From NCBI GenBank assembly GCA_014649155.1, contig BMSM01000007.1:186001-250000 (forward strand): a DNA stretch of 64,000 bases, written 5' to 3'. Each line of letters starts with the position of its first letter. Within the stretch, counting starts at the first letter, position 1. Position numbers and translations under genes: made by a program. The notes below the pieces were generated by a model, which worked only from the letters and a program-made list of their open reading frames with translations, ran no database searches and was not told where the DNA came from. Positions 37,205 to 46,437 of this stretch are shown piece after piece. Source of the DNA: Streptomyces griseoviridis. Lineage in GTDB: Bacteria > Actinomycetota > Actinomycetes > Streptomycetales > Streptomycetaceae.

Positions 37205-38470
37205 TCAGCCGCACTCCCGCGCGCGCCGGACGAGCAGGTCCCGTTCGCGGGCGTTGCCGGCCAGCGAGGCCGCCCGTTCGAACTCCGCGCGGGCCTCGGC
37301 CGTACGCCCGAGGCGGTGGAGGAGATCGCCGCGGACGCTCGGGAGCAGGTGGTAGCCGCGCAGGGCGGGCCCGGCGGCCAGGGCGTCCACGATCTCCAGG
37401 GCCGGTCCCGGGCCCTCGGCCATGGAGACGGCGACCGCGCGGTTCAGTTCGACGACCGGGGACGGGGCGCGGGCGGCGAGCCGGCCGTAGAGGGCGGCGA
37501 TGCGGGGCCAGTCGGTCTCCTCGTAGGTGAACGCCTGGGCGTGACAGGCGGCGATCGCGGCCTGGAGGACGTACGGGCCCGGTGCGGCGGGGTCGGTGCG
37601 GGCCAGGGCGGTGAGGCCGCGGGTGATGAGGAGGCGGTTCCAGCGGCGGCGGTCCTGGTCCTTGAGCAGGACGGGGGTGCCGTCGGGGGCGGTGCGGGCG
37701 GCGGTGCGGGAGGACTGGAACTCCAGCAGGGCGGTGAGGCCGTGCACCTCGGGTTCCTTCGGCATCAGGGCGGACAGCACCCGGGCCAGGCGCAGGGCGT
37801 CCTCGCACAGCGCGGGGCGCAGCAGGTCGTCGCCCGCGGTGGCGGCGTAGCCCTCGTTGAAGATCAGGTAGATGACGTCCAGGACCGAGCCGAGGCGGGC
37901 CTCGCGGTCGGGGCCGCGGGGCACCTCGAAGGGGACCCCGCGGGTGGCGAGGGTGCGTTTGGCGCGGACGACGCGCTGGGCGACCGTGGCCTCGGGGACG
38001 AGGAAGGCCCGGGCGATCTCGGCGGTGCTCAGGCCGCCGAGCAGGCGCAGGGTGAGGGCGGTGCGGGCCTCGGCGGAGAGCACCGGGTGGCAGGCGGTGA
38101 AGACGAGGCGGAGCAGGTCGTCGTCGATGTCGTCCGGGTCGGCGGGTTCCTCGGGCGGGGCCGCGTCCGGCAGGCCCCGGCCGATCTCCGCGAGCTTGCG
38201 GGCGTAGGTCTCCCGGCGGCGGACCAGGTCGACCGCGCGGTGGCGGGCGGTGGCCATGAGCCAGGCGCCCGGGTTGCCGGGGACGCCGTCACGAGGCCAC
38301 CGCTCCAGGGCGGCGACCAGGGCGTCCTGGGCCAGCTCCTCGGCGATGCCGATGTCCCGGACGACCCGGGCGACCCCGGCGATGACACGCGGGGACTCCA
38401 GGCGGAAGACGGTCTCGATGGCGGCCCGGGCGGCCCCGGCGGAGGCGGTCTGTGGTTCCACAGGCCCCAT
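37205..38470 (-). CDS. ECF42-group sigma factor with long C-terminal extension
   Basis: The 421-residue protein has sigma region 2 (IAEELAQDALVAALERWP, GNPGAWLMATARHRAVDLVRR) and region 4 (LLGGLSTAEIARAFLVPEATVAQRVVRAKR). A helical, tetratricopeptide-like extension of over 200 residues follows (YLIFNEGYAAT, DQDRRRWNRLLI, LYGRLAARAPSPVVELNRAVA). This layout and the adjacent DGPF protein define group ECF42, whose extension, rather than an anti-sigma factor, is thought to control activity. ATG 38470 begins MGPVEPQT; no strong ribosome site is seen. It lies 40 bp downstream of the DGPF gene. Confidence 0.92.
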   Translation of the reverse strand: MGPVEPQTASAGAARAAIETVFRLESPRVIAGVARVVRDIGIAEELAQDALVAALERWPRDGVPGNPGAWLMATARHRAVDLVRRRETYARKLAEIGRGLPDAAPPEEPADPDDIDDDLLRLVFTACHPVLSAEARTALTLRLLGGLSTAEIARAFLVPEATVAQRVVRAKRTLATRGVPFEVPRGPDREARLGSVLDVIYLIFNEGYAATAGDDLLRPALCEDALRLARVLSALMPKEPEVHGLTALLEFQSSRTAARTAPDGTPVLLKDQDRRRWNRLLITRGLTALARTDPAAPGPYVLQAAIAACHAQAFTYEETDWPRIAALYGRLAARAPSPVVELNRAVAVSMAEGPGPALEIVDALAAGPALRGYHLLPSVRGDLLHRLGRTAEARAEFERAASLAGNARERDLLVRRARECG

Positions 38471-38510
38471 GCAACACCGGTGGCCGCCCCCGGCCAACCG
38501 CCGGCGGCCG

Positions 38511-38867
38511 TCAGCCGCCGAGGATCTCCCGCACCTCACAGGTGATCGTCCAGTGCTCCTCGTGGGTCTTCAGGAAGCGCTTGACCCACTCGACCGCCTC
38601 GGCCCGGTCCTTGGCCTGGAGCAGCGCGTATCCGCCGATGACCTCCTTGGTCTCGGTGAACGGGCCGTCGGTGACGGAGAGCTGCCCGCCCGCCCAGTGG
38701 ACCCGGGCGCCCTGGGCGGTGGGGGCCAGGCCGCCGTCGTCGAGGTGGACGCCGGCCTTGGTCATCTCCTCCATCAGCTTCCCCATCCGCTCCATCAGTT
38801 CGCAGCTGGGGCCCTCGGCGGGGACGTCCGACTCGTCGACGCGGATCAGTGACAGGAAGCGGGGCAT
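38511..38867 (-). CDS. YCII-related DGPF protein
   Basis: The 118-residue protein belongs to the YCII/DGPF family (alpha-beta ferredoxin-like fold). The name-giving motif is in VTDGPFTETKEVIGGYAL, preceded by LSLIRVDES and followed by ALLQAKDRAEAVEWVKRF. Such genes regularly neighbour ECF42 sigma factors and are their usual targets, which fits the layout here. Biochemical role unknown; no cofactor residues are evident apart from conserved Asp and His positions. Confidence 0.92.
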   Translation of the reverse strand: MPRFLSLIRVDESDVPAEGPSCELMERMGKLMEEMTKAGVHLDDGGLAPTAQGARVHWAGGQLSVTDGPFTETKEVIGGYALLQAKDRAEAVEWVKRFLKTHEEHWTITCEVREILGG

Positions 38868-38985
38868 GGTGGCTCCTCGGAATCGGCGGCCGGGCTCGTT
38901 CCCGGCCTCTCACCCCTTACGTCGATCGGGAGACGGCCGGATCGACACCGCCCGGGAAGTTTTTTCGGGCGGTCGGCGCGCGGGG

Positions 38986-39984
38986 TCAGCGCAGCGACTT
39001 CCACAGTTCGCTCGCCGCCGGCTCGTCGGCGACCACCCGGTTGCTGTCGGAGGGCGCCGGGACCACCGGCATCGTCACCGTCCGCACCGCGTCCGCCGAC
39101 AGGCCGCCGAGGCTCCGGCCCAGCCCGATCAGCTCGCTCGGCGAGTCCAGGCCGGTGTCGGTGGTGAGGCCCCCGGTGACGGCGTCGGCGACCCGGTAGA
39201 GCCTGGCCGGGTCGGTGAGCAGGTCCGTGCCGGAGATCTGCTCCAGCAGTGCCTTGACCAGTCTCTGCTGGAGCTGGACGCGGGCGAGGTCGCTGCCGCC
39301 GGCTGTGCCGTAGCGGGTGCGGGCCAGCCCCAGCGCCTCGGTGCCGTCGAGGTGGTGGGTGCCCGCGTCCAGCTTCAGATGGCTCTTGTCGTCGTCGATG
39401 TCCTCGTCGACGGTGACGGTGACGCCGCCCAGGGCGTCGACCAGCTTCGCGAAGCCGGAGAAGTCGATCTCCAGGAAGTGGTCGATGCGGACGTCCGTCA
39501 TCGCCTCGACCGTCTTCACCGCGCACACCGGGCCGCCCACCGCGTAGGCGGTGTTGAACATGACCTGGTGCGCCTCCCGCGTCGACGTGCCGTCCGGCCG
39601 GGGGCAGGAGGGGCGGGTGACGAGCGTGTCGCGCGGGATGCTGACCACGGTGGCGGTGGTGCGGCCGGCGTCGAGGCGGACGACCATCGCCGTGTCGGAG
39701 CGGGCGCCCTCGCTGTCCCCGCCGCCGAGTTCCGCGTTCTCCGCGCCGCCGCGCGAGTCGGAGCCGAGGACCAGGAGGGTGAGCGGGCCGGTGTCCTGCG
39801 GGGAGGCGGACGGCGTCGGCGTGGCGCGGGCCGGCCGGTCGTCACCGAGGGCGGTGTCGATGTCGACGCCGGTGATGTTGTCGTCCAGGTGCCGGTAGAG
39901 CCAGCCCGCCGCCGCGATGCCCAGCAGCAGGGCGCCGGCCAGGGTGAGGCCGGCGGCCCTCAGCACTCGTCCCCGCCCGCCCAT
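38986..39984 (-). CDS. LytR-CpsA-Psr (LCP) glycopolymer ligase
   Basis: LCP enzymes transfer undecaprenyl-linked glycopolymers such as teichoic acids or teichulosonic acid onto peptidoglycan. The 332-residue protein has one N-terminal membrane helix (residues 9-30) and an outside domain with the LCP motifs LVLGSDSRGG, VVSIPRDTLV, VDALGGVTV and ALGLARTRYG followed by a short disordered loop and LARVQLQQ. The arginines and aspartates that bind pyrophosphate-Mg are present. There is no C-terminal LytR_C domain. It stands as a single gene. Confidence 0.92.
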   Translation of the reverse strand: MGGRGRVLRAAGLTLAGALLLGIAAAGWLYRHLDDNITGVDIDTALGDDRPARATPTPSASPQDTGPLTLLVLGSDSRGGAENAELGGGDSEGARSDTAMVVRLDAGRTTATVVSIPRDTLVTRPSCPRPDGTSTREAHQVMFNTAYAVGGPVCAVKTVEAMTDVRIDHFLEIDFSGFAKLVDALGGVTVTVDEDIDDDKSHLKLDAGTHHLDGTEALGLARTRYGTAGGSDLARVQLQQRLVKALLEQISGTDLLTDPARLYRVADAVTGGLTTDTGLDSPSELIGLGRSLGGLSADAVRTVTMPVVPAPSDSNRVVADEPAASELWKSLR

Positions 39985-40197
39985 GTGTCCGCCCCGTCCG
40001 CTGCCCTGGGTCGTTCCCGTTCCGGTGCCCCGCAGGGATGAACGTACGTCCGAATTGTTGCGGGCGGCGACGGAGAGCGGCTGTTTCTGCGGAAATTCTC
40101 AGACTTCTCGGGCAGGGCGAGGCGGGTGGGAGACCGGGGCCGGACGAGGCGAAAGTTTCGGACGGCCACCCGACCGGCTTCGACCGCGCGCGCCGTC

Positions 40198-41247
40198 CTA
40201 CTGCGGCGGCGGCGCGGTGCTGCTGCGCACCACCAGGCTGGTCGCCAGCTCCACCCGGGTCGCGGCGGCGGAGCCGCCGTCGCGGCCGAGGTCGAGCACC
40301 AGCCGGACCGCCGCCTCGGCCATCTCGGTCAGCGGCTGCCGTACGGTCGTCAGCGGCGGCCCGACCCAGCGGGCCACCGGCAGGTCGTCGAAGCCGACCA
40401 CGCTCAGGTCCTCCGGGACGCGCAGGCCCAGTTCCCGCGCGGCCTCGTACAGGCCGAGCGCCTGGAGGTCGTTCCCGGCGAAGACCGCGGTGGGGCGGTC
40501 GGGGCGGCGCAGCAGCTCCAGGCCCTGGCGGTAACCGGTCTCGTGGTGGAAGTCGCCGGTGCGGATCAGGCCGGGGTCGACGGGGAGCCCGGCGGTCTCC
40601 AGGGCCGCCCGGTAGCCGTCGATCCGGGCGCGGCTGCACATCATCCGGGTCGGTCCGCTGATCGCCCCGATCCGGGTGTGCCCCAGCTCGACCAGGTGCC
40701 GGGTGGCGGCCAGTCCGCCCTGCCAGTTGGTGGCGCCGATGGAGGGCACGTCGGCGCCCGGGTCGCCGGCCGGGTCCATCACCACGAACGGGATGGAACG
40801 GCTGGTCAGCAGCGCCCGCTGGGACTCGTCCAGCCCGGACAGGACCAGCACGACCCCGTGCGGGCGACGGGCGGCGACCTGGTCGGCCCAGGTCCGCCCC
40901 GGCGTCAGCCGGCCCGCGCTCTCGGAGAGCACCACGCTCAGGCCCGCGTCCCGCGCCACGTTCTCCACGCCCCGGATGACCTCCATCGCCCAGGCGCTCT
41001 CCAGCTCGTGGAAGACCAGGTCGATCAGGGGCGAGCGGGTGGCCTCGGCGCGCCGGCGCCGGTAGCCGTGGGCGCGCAGCAGGTCCTCCACCCGGGCGCG
41101 GGTGGCCGGGGCGACGTCGGCGCGGCCGTTGAGCACCTTCGAAACAGTCGGCGCCGACACCCCGGCCTCACGGGCGATCTCGGCCAGGGTCGCGGTCTGG
41201 GAGGACCGCCCTCGCGTCCTGGTTTCGGCGGGCTGCGGTGAAGTCAT
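40198..41247 (-). CDS. LacI-family transcriptional repressor
   Basis: The 349-residue protein has a LacI helix-turn-helix at residues about 20-45 (TLAEIAREAGVSAPTVSKVL) with the hinge NGRADVAPATRARV. A periplasmic-binding-type sugar domain follows (LIDLVFHELESAWAMEVIRG, GHTRIGAISGP, PEDLSVVGFDD). It is divergent from a GH3 glycosidase gene. Two CGAA-N3-TTCG-like palindromes lie in the gap next to the GH3 promoter. The effector is probably a xylo- or gluco-oligosaccharide or its hydrolysis product. ATG 41247 lacks a clear ribosome site. Confidence 0.92.
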   Translation of the reverse strand: MTSPQPAETRTRGRSSQTATLAEIAREAGVSAPTVSKVLNGRADVAPATRARVEDLLRAHGYRRRRAEATRSPLIDLVFHELESAWAMEVIRGVENVARDAGLSVVLSESAGRLTPGRTWADQVAARRPHGVVLVLSGLDESQRALLTSRSIPFVVMDPAGDPGADVPSIGATNWQGGLAATRHLVELGHTRIGAISGPTRMMCSRARIDGYRAALETAGLPVDPGLIRTGDFHHETGYRQGLELLRRPDRPTAVFAGNDLQALGLYEAARELGLRVPEDLSVVGFDDLPVARWVGPPLTTVRQPLTEMAEAAVRLVLDLGRDGGSAAATRVELATSLVVRSSTAPPPQ

Positions 41248-41275
41248 GGCGGCGATCGTATCCCTGCGGACCCTC

Positions 41276-41304
41276 TTGACGAAGTGCGCGCGGCGCCATA
41301 GGTT
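41276..41304 (+). promoter_or_regulatory. promoter of the GH3 gene
   Basis: TTGACG (41276-41281) and TAGGTT (41299-41304) are 17 bases apart. The predicted start overlaps the first operator at 41308, as expected for repression by the divergent LacI-type protein. Confidence 0.6.
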
Positions 41305-41307
41305 CCC

Positions 41308-41339
41308 GGAACATTCGACTGCAACACCGAAACATTCGA
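41308..41339 (+). promoter_or_regulatory. tandem LacI-type operators
   Basis: CGGAACATTCG (41308-41318) and CGAAACATTCG (41329-41339) are near-palindromes of form CGAA-N3-TTCG, 21 bp apart, i.e. two helical turns. They lie just downstream of the GH3 promoter and are the best operator candidates for the LacI-family regulator. Confidence 0.55.
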
Positions 41340-41367
41340 TCCTCACGGCTCCCGGGACAGGAGTTCC

Positions 41368-43683
41368 ATGACCACCGCGCCCTGGCGTGACCCCGCCCTG
41401 CCCGCCGCCGCCCGTGTCGACGACCTCCTGGCCCGCATGACCCTGGAGGAGAAGACCGCCCAGCTGTACGGCGTGTGGGTGGGCGCCGCCACGGACGGGG
41501 AGGGCGTCGCCCCGCTCCAGCACGAGATGACCGAGGAGTACGACTGGGAGGAGCTGATCACCCGGGGCCTCGGGCAGCTCACCCGTCCCTTCGGCACCGC
41601 CCCCGTCGACCCGGCCGTCGGCGCCCGGTCGCTGGCGAGCGCCCAGCGGCGGATCATGGCGGCCGGCCGCTTCGGCATCCCCGCGCTGGCCCACGAGGAG
41701 TGCCTGGCCGGCTTCACCGCCTGGCGGGCCACCGCCTACCCGGTGCCGCTGGCCTGGGGCGCGTCCTTCGATCCGGAGCTGGTCGAGGAGATGGCCCGGC
41801 GCATCGGCCACGACCTGCGCGCGGTCGGCGTCCACCAGGGGCTCGCGCCGGTCCTGGACGTCGTCCGCGATCCGCGCTGGGGCCGGGTGGAGGAGACCAT
41901 CGGCGAGGACCCGTACCTGGTCGGCACGGTCGGTGCCGCCTATGTGCGGGGCCTGGAGTCAGCCGGGATCGTCGCCACCCTCAAGCACTTCGCCGGGTAC
42001 GCCTCCTCCGCCGGGGCGCGGAACCTGGCGCCGGTGCGGGCGGGCGTCCGGGAGTTCGCCGACGTGACGCTCCCCCCGTTCGAGCTGGCCCTGCGCGAGG
42101 GCGGCGCCCGGTCGGTGATGGCGGCGTACACCGAGACCGACGGCGTGCCCGCCTCGGCCGACCCGGCGCTGCTGACCGGTCTGCTGCGCGAGGAGTGGGG
42201 CTTCACCGGCACGGTGGTCGCCGACTACTTCGGCGTCGGCTTCCTCCAGTCCCTGCACCGGGTCGCCGAGGACCCGGCCGGGGCGGCGCACCTGGCGCTG
42301 GCGGCCGGGATCGACGTGGAGCTGCCCACGGTCAAGTGCTACGGCACCCCGCTGATCGAGGCGGTCCGGGCGGGCCGGGTGCCCGAGGCGCTGGTCGACG
42401 AGTCGGCCCGGCGGGTGCTGCTCCAGAAGTGCGCCCTGGGCCTGCTGGACGAGGACTGGTCCCCCGAGCCGCCCGCCGGGGAGGCGCCGGCCGACCTCGA
42501 CCCGCCCGGCAACCGGGCCGTGGCCCGCCGGCTGGCCGAGGAGTCCGTCGTCCTGCTGGACAACCCGGACGGCCTGCTGCCGCTGGCCCCCGACACCCGG
42601 ATCGCGGTGGTCGGTCCCCGGGCCGCCGACGCGCTGGCGATGCTCGGCTGCTACTCCTTCCCGTCCCACGTCCTGCCCCGCCACCCCGAGGTGCCGGTGG
42701 GCATCGACATCCCGACCGTGCTGGACGCGCTCCGCGCCGAACTGCCCGACGCCAAGGTGACGTTCGCCGAGGGCTGCGACACCTCGGGCCCGGACACCGC
42801 CGGCTTCGAGGAGGCGGTGGCGCGGGCCGCCGAGGCGGACGTCTGCGTGGCCGTGCTGGGCGACCGGGCGGGCCTGTTCGGCCGGGGCACCTCCGGCGAG
42901 GGCTGCGACGCGAGCGACCTCAGGCTGCCCGGCGTCCAGGGCGCGCTGCTCGACGCGCTGGTCGCCACCGGCGTGCCGGTGGTCCTCGTCCTGCTCACCG
43001 GCCGGCCGTACGCGCTGGGCCGCTGGCAGGGGCGGCTGGGCGCGGTCGTCCAGGCGTTCTTCCCTGGCGAGGAGGGCGGCCCGGCGGTGGCGGGCGTGCT
43101 GTCGGGCCGCGTCACCCCCTCGGGCCGGCTCCCGGTGAGCGTGCCGCGGCTGCCCGGCGGCCAGCCGTGGACCTACCTCCAGCCGCCGCTGGGCCTGGCC
43201 GGCGAGGTCAGCAACCTGGACCCGACGCCGCTGTACCCGTTCGGGCACGGCCGCTCGTACACGACGTTCGCCTGGGAGGACCCGGCCGGCTCCGACCCGG
43301 AGATCACCACGGACGGGACGTACGAGATGGCGGTCACCGTCCGCAACACGGGTGACCGGACGGGCGCCGAGGTGGTGCAGCTCTACCTGCACGACCCGGT
43401 GGCCCGGGTGACCCGGCCCGACGTCCGCCTGATCGGCTACCGGCGGCTGGAACTGGCCCCCGGCGCGGCCCGGCGGGTGACCTTCCGCTTCCACGCCGAC
43501 CTGTCGGCGTTCACCGACCGCACGGGCCGGCGCGTGGTCGAGCCCGGCGCCCTGGAACTGCGGCTGGCGGCCTCCAGCACCGACGTACGGCACACCGCGC
43601 GGCTGACGCTGGGCGGTCCCGAGCGGGTGCTGGGGGCGGAGCGGCGGCTGCTGTGCGCGGTGGAGGTGTCCGGGGGCGTCTGA
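41368..43683 (+). CDS. glycoside hydrolase family 3 beta-glucosidase/xylosidase
   Basis: The 771-residue enzyme has the GH3 (alpha/beta)8 barrel at the N-terminus (LLARMTLEEKTAQLYG, RFGIPALAHEECLAGF, GTVVADYFGV with the nucleophile Asp). The alpha/beta sandwich follows (AVVGPRAADALAMLGCYS, KVTFAEGCDTSG, VLLTGRPYALG), with a fibronectin-III-like end (EMAVTVRNTGDRTGAEVVQL). There is no signal peptide, so it acts in the cytoplasm on imported oligosaccharides. Exact specificity is not fixed by sequence; resemblance is to xylan-related beta-xylosidases. No transporter genes are linked. Repression by the divergent LacI protein is likely. Confidence 0.93.
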   Translation: MTTAPWRDPALPAAARVDDLLARMTLEEKTAQLYGVWVGAATDGEGVAPLQHEMTEEYDWEELITRGLGQLTRPFGTAPVDPAVGARSLASAQRRIMAAGRFGIPALAHEECLAGFTAWRATAYPVPLAWGASFDPELVEEMARRIGHDLRAVGVHQGLAPVLDVVRDPRWGRVEETIGEDPYLVGTVGAAYVRGLESAGIVATLKHFAGYASSAGARNLAPVRAGVREFADVTLPPFELALREGGARSVMAAYTETDGVPASADPALLTGLLREEWGFTGTVVADYFGVGFLQSLHRVAEDPAGAAHLALAAGIDVELPTVKCYGTPLIEAVRAGRVPEALVDESARRVLLQKCALGLLDEDWSPEPPAGEAPADLDPPGNRAVARRLAEESVVLLDNPDGLLPLAPDTRIAVVGPRAADALAMLGCYSFPSHVLPRHPEVPVGIDIPTVLDALRAELPDAKVTFAEGCDTSGPDTAGFEEAVARAAEADVCVAVLGDRAGLFGRGTSGEGCDASDLRLPGVQGALLDALVATGVPVVLVLLTGRPYALGRWQGRLGAVVQAFFPGEEGGPAVAGVLSGRVTPSGRLPVSVPRLPGGQPWTYLQPPLGLAGEVSNLDPTPLYPFGHGRSYTTFAWEDPAGSDPEITTDGTYEMAVTVRNTGDRTGAEVVQLYLHDPVARVTRPDVRLIGYRRLELAPGAARRVTFRFHADLSAFTDRTGRRVVEPGALELRLAASSTDVRHTARLTLGGPERVLGAERRLLCAVEVSGGV

Positions 43684-43695
43684 CGGCCGTGCCGG

Positions 43696-43956
43696 TCAGA
43701 CGACGTCCACCGACTCGAACCGCCACCGGTGCACCGCCCGCGTGACCGTCCCCTCGGCCGGTTCCGGCAGTTCGGGGAGGTCCTCGGCGCCCGGCTCCGC
43801 GTCCCACCAGGTGATGACCAGGACCCGGTCCTGCGGGGCGCGGAACGTCTCGCGGCGCACGGGGGCGACGGGCAGCTCCTGGGCGCGGGCCCAGGCCAGC
43901 AGCTCCTCGCCCCGGCCGGGGACGGCCCGCGCCTCCCACATGACGGCGACGGTCAT
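43696..43956 (-). CDS. small hypothetical protein, possible dimeric alpha-beta barrel
   Basis: The 86-residue protein ([38 protein letters not shown]) resembles the antibiotic-biosynthesis-monooxygenase-like ferredoxin fold, with strands alternating with one long helix. No catalytic residue can be named. Its ATG (43956) overlaps the tsaD stop in ATGA, so it is translated by coupling as the last gene of the tsaB-rimI-tsaD operon. Function unknown. Confidence 0.75.
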   Translation of the reverse strand: MTVAVMWEARAVPGRGEELLAWARAQELPVAPVRRETFRAPQDRVLVITWWDAEPGAEDLPELPEPAEGTVTRAVHRWRFESVDVV

Positions 43957-45044
43957 GAGTACAGGTTCTCCTTGCTGACCTCGTGCACGTGGTCGTGGGA
44001 GCGGCCGGGCACGTGCGGGTCGGTGACCGGCAGGGAGGAGTCGGCGGGCAGGTCCCAGTCGGAGGCGGCCCGGTTCCGGGCGACCATCTCGGCGCCGAGC
44101 GCGGCCACCATCGCCCCGTTGTCCGTGCACAGCTTGGGGCGCGGGACACGCAGCCGGATGCCGGCCGCCTCGCAGCGCTCCTGGGCCAGCGCCCGCAGCC
44201 GGGAGTTGGCCGCGACGCCGCCGCCGATCATCAGGTGGTCGACGCCCTCGTCCTTGCAGGCCCGGACGGCCTTGCGGGTCAGCACGTCGACGACCGCCTC
44301 CTGGAAGGAGGCCGCCACATCGCGCACCGGCACCTCCTCGCCGGCCGCCCGCTTCGCCTCGATCCAGCGGGCCACGGCCGTCTTCAGCCCGGAGAAGGAG
44401 AAGTCGTACGCCGGATCGCGCGGCCCGGTCAGGCCGCGCGGGAAGGCGATCGCGGCCGGGTCGCCCTCGCGGGCGTAGCGGTCGATGACCGGGCCGCCGG
44501 GGAAGCCCAGGTCCAGCACGCGGGCGATCTTGTCGAAGGCCTCGCCGGCCGCGTCGTCGATGGTCGCGCCCATCGGCCGGACGTCGGAGGTGATGTCGGA
44601 GGAGAGCAGCAGCGAGGAATGCCCGCCGGAGACCAGCAGGGCCATGGTCGGCTCGGGCAGCGGGCCGTGTTCGAGCTGGTCGACGCAGATGTGCGAGGCG
44701 AGGTGGTTCACGCCGTAGAGCGGCTTGCCCAGCGCGTAGGCGTACGCCTTCGCCGCCGAGACGCCGACCAGCAGCGCGCCGGCCAGTCCGGGACCGGCGG
44801 TGACGGCGATGCCGTCCAGGTCGCGGGCGCTGACCCCGGCCTCCTTCAGGGCGCGCCGGATGGTGGGGACCATCGCCTCCAGGTGGGCGCGGCTCGCGAC
44901 CTCCGGGACGACGCCGCCGAAACGGGCGTGCTCGTCGACGCTGGAGGCGACGGCGTCGGCCAGCAGGGTGGTACCGCGCACGACACCGACGCCGGTCTCG
45001 TCGCAGGAGGTCTCGATCCCCAGTACCAGGGGTTCGTCAGCCAT
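43953..45044 (-). CDS. tsaD: tRNA t6A transferase catalytic subunit TsaD
   Basis: With TsaB and TsaE, TsaD moves the threonylcarbamoyl group to A37 of ANN-decoding tRNAs. The 363-residue ASKHA-fold protein has [14 protein letters not shown], the metal histidines in [11 protein letters not shown] (HxxxH), [25 protein letters not shown] and the end motif [10 protein letters not shown]. The start overlaps the rimI stop by eight bases, and the stop overlaps the next small gene. Essential in most bacteria. Confidence 0.98.
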   Translation of the reverse strand: MADEPLVLGIETSCDETGVGVVRGTTLLADAVASSVDEHARFGGVVPEVASRAHLEAMVPTIRRALKEAGVSARDLDGIAVTAGPGLAGALLVGVSAAKAYAYALGKPLYGVNHLASHICVDQLEHGPLPEPTMALLVSGGHSSLLLSSDITSDVRPMGATIDDAAGEAFDKIARVLDLGFPGGPVIDRYAREGDPAAIAFPRGLTGPRDPAYDFSFSGLKTAVARWIEAKRAAGEEVPVRDVAASFQEAVVDVLTRKAVRACKDEGVDHLMIGGGVAANSRLRALAQERCEAAGIRLRVPRPKLCTDNGAMVAALGAEMVARNRAASDWDLPADSSLPVTDPHVPGRSHDHVHEVSKENLYS

Positions 45045-45561
45045 GGGTCTCGGTTCCTTGTACGGGGTGGGGTACGGAGTTGGCGGGGTCGGTGAGCCGC
45101 ATGACCAGCGCGTCCACGTTGCCCGGCTGGTAGTAGCCGGGCCGGACGCCGACGGGGACGAAGCCGAAGCGCTCGTAGAGCTTCTGCGCGCGGACGTTGT
45201 CCACGCGGCACTCCAGCATCACCTCGGCGCACTCGAAGGCGGTCGCCGCGCGGAGCAGTTCGGCCAGCAGCCGGGAGCCGAGGCCGGTGCCCCACTGGTC
45301 GCGGGCGACGGCGATGGTCTGGACGTCGGCCTGGTCGGCGTCGGAGGCGAGCAGGCCCGCGTAGCCGACGATCCGGCCGTCCGGCGTCTCGGCGACCACG
45401 TAGCTGCGGGTCGCCCCCGGTCCCCGGGCGTGGGCCAGCTCGGACCAGAACATGCCCCGGGACCAGGCGTCCTCCGGGAACAGCTCCCGTTCCAGGAGCA
45501 GCACCGGGTCGATGTCCCACCAGCGCATCTCGCGCAGCACGGCAGTCGCTGGACCGCTCAC
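45037..45561 (-). CDS. rimI: ribosomal protein alanine N-acetyltransferase RimI
   Basis: This is a GNAT acetyltransferase of 174 residues. RimI acetylates the N-terminus of S18, and in actinobacteria possibly other proteins. The acetyl-CoA loop is [15 protein letters not shown] (R/Q-x-x-G-x-G), then [20 protein letters not shown], the RimI hallmark. GTG 45561 overlaps the tsaB stop in GTGA, and the 3' end overlaps tsaD, so the three genes form one coupled unit. Confidence 0.95.
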   Translation of the reverse strand: MSGPATAVLREMRWWDIDPVLLLERELFPEDAWSRGMFWSELAHARGPGATRSYVVAETPDGRIVGYAGLLASDADQADVQTIAVARDQWGTGLGSRLLAELLRAATAFECAEVMLECRVDNVRAQKLYERFGFVPVGVRPGYYQPGNVDALVMRLTDPANSVPHPVQGTETHG

Positions 45562-46211
45562 TTGGGGGTGACCACCTTGTAGTTCTTGGGGACCTGGGCG
45601 TCGGGGCGGCGCAGGTACAGCGGCCGGGGCGCGGGCAGCTCCACGCCGGCCGCGAGCCGCTCGGCGGCCAGGGCGGCGAGCGCGGCGGCGGAGACGTGCT
45701 CGGGCTCGTGGGCCCGGGGGAAGGTGTCCGGGTAGAGCAGCGCGCCCGCGCCGACGGCCGGGAGCCCCGCGACCTCGGCCGCGATGTCGGCGGGGCGGTC
45801 GACGGCCGGGTCGGTGAGCCGGGTGCGGGAGTCGGCGTAGCGGGCCCAGTAGACCTCTTTGCGGCGGGCGTCGGTCGCCACCACGAAGGGCCCGTCGAGG
45901 TCGGCGGCGTAGGCGAGGCCGTCCAGCGTGCACACACCGTGCACGGGTACGCCCAGCGCGAGGCCGAAGGTGTCGGCGGTCATCAGGCCGACCCGCAGTC
46001 CGGTGTACGGACCCGGGCCGATGCCGACGACGACGCCGGTGACCGCGTCGAGCCGCAGCCCGGCCTCGGTGAGCACCCGGTCGACGGCGGGCAGCAGCAG
46101 CTCACCGTGGCGGCGCGCGTCCACCTGGCCGCAGGAGGCGATGACGTCCGTGCCGTCGTGCAGCGCGACGGTGACGGCGGGAGTGGCGGTATCCAGAGCG
46201 AGCAAGAGCAC
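45558..46211 (-). CDS. tsaB: t6A synthesis accessory protein TsaB
   Basis: TsaB forms the platform with TsaD. The 217-residue protein has the incomplete ASKHA fold typical of the family: LLLALDTATPAVTVALHDG, HGELLLPAVDRVL, VVVGIGPGPYTGLRVGL and FVVATDARRKEVYWA. It is the first gene of tsaB-rimI-tsaD. Upstream is a repeat-rich region shared with the divergent gene at 46438. Confidence 0.96.
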   Translation of the reverse strand: MLLLALDTATPAVTVALHDGTDVIASCGQVDARRHGELLLPAVDRVLTEAGLRLDAVTGVVVGIGPGPYTGLRVGLMTADTFGLALGVPVHGVCTLDGLAYAADLDGPFVVATDARRKEVYWARYADSRTRLTDPAVDRPADIAAEVAGLPAVGAGALLYPDTFPRAHEPEHVSAAALAALAAERLAAGVELPAPRPLYLRRPDAQVPKNYKVVTPK

Positions 46212-46288
46212 ACGAACAGCCTACGGCGGCCCGGGGACCCGTGTCGGCCGGGCCGGTCAGGAGGTCACCGACTGCTACGGTCGGGCGA

Positions 46289-46308
46289 CGTACGGCACAG
46301 ACCGTACG
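46289..46308. promoter_or_regulatory. inverted repeat in the tsaB divergent region
   Basis: CGTACGG (46289-46295), six bases, CCGTACG (46302-46308), a perfect 7-bp inverted repeat. A further CGTACGG half-site follows at 46317-46323. It has an operator-like form, but the cognate regulator is unknown. Confidence 0.45.
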
Positions 46309-46359
46309 AAGCGGGACGTACGGCGCACAACGCACGGCACTTCAGCCCCCGCGCGCCCC

Positions 46360-46425
46360 GCACGACGCTTCCCGCACAACGCTCTTCGCACAACGCTTTC
46401 GCACAACGCTTTCCGTACGACGCCG
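46360..46425 (+). repeat. 13-14 bp tandem repeat array
   Basis: Five imperfect units of GCACAACGCTTTC type run from 46360 to 46425 (units starting 46360, 46374, 46388, 46401, 46415). A diverged extra unit lies near 46324. They end 13 bases before the start codon at 46438. Confidence 0.75.
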
Positions 46426-46437
46426 AGGTGGTCGCCA

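Noticed and set aside
46360..46425. Possible CRISPR or attachment site
   Set aside because: Units of 13-14 bp follow directly without spacers, and no integrase or tRNA gene is near.
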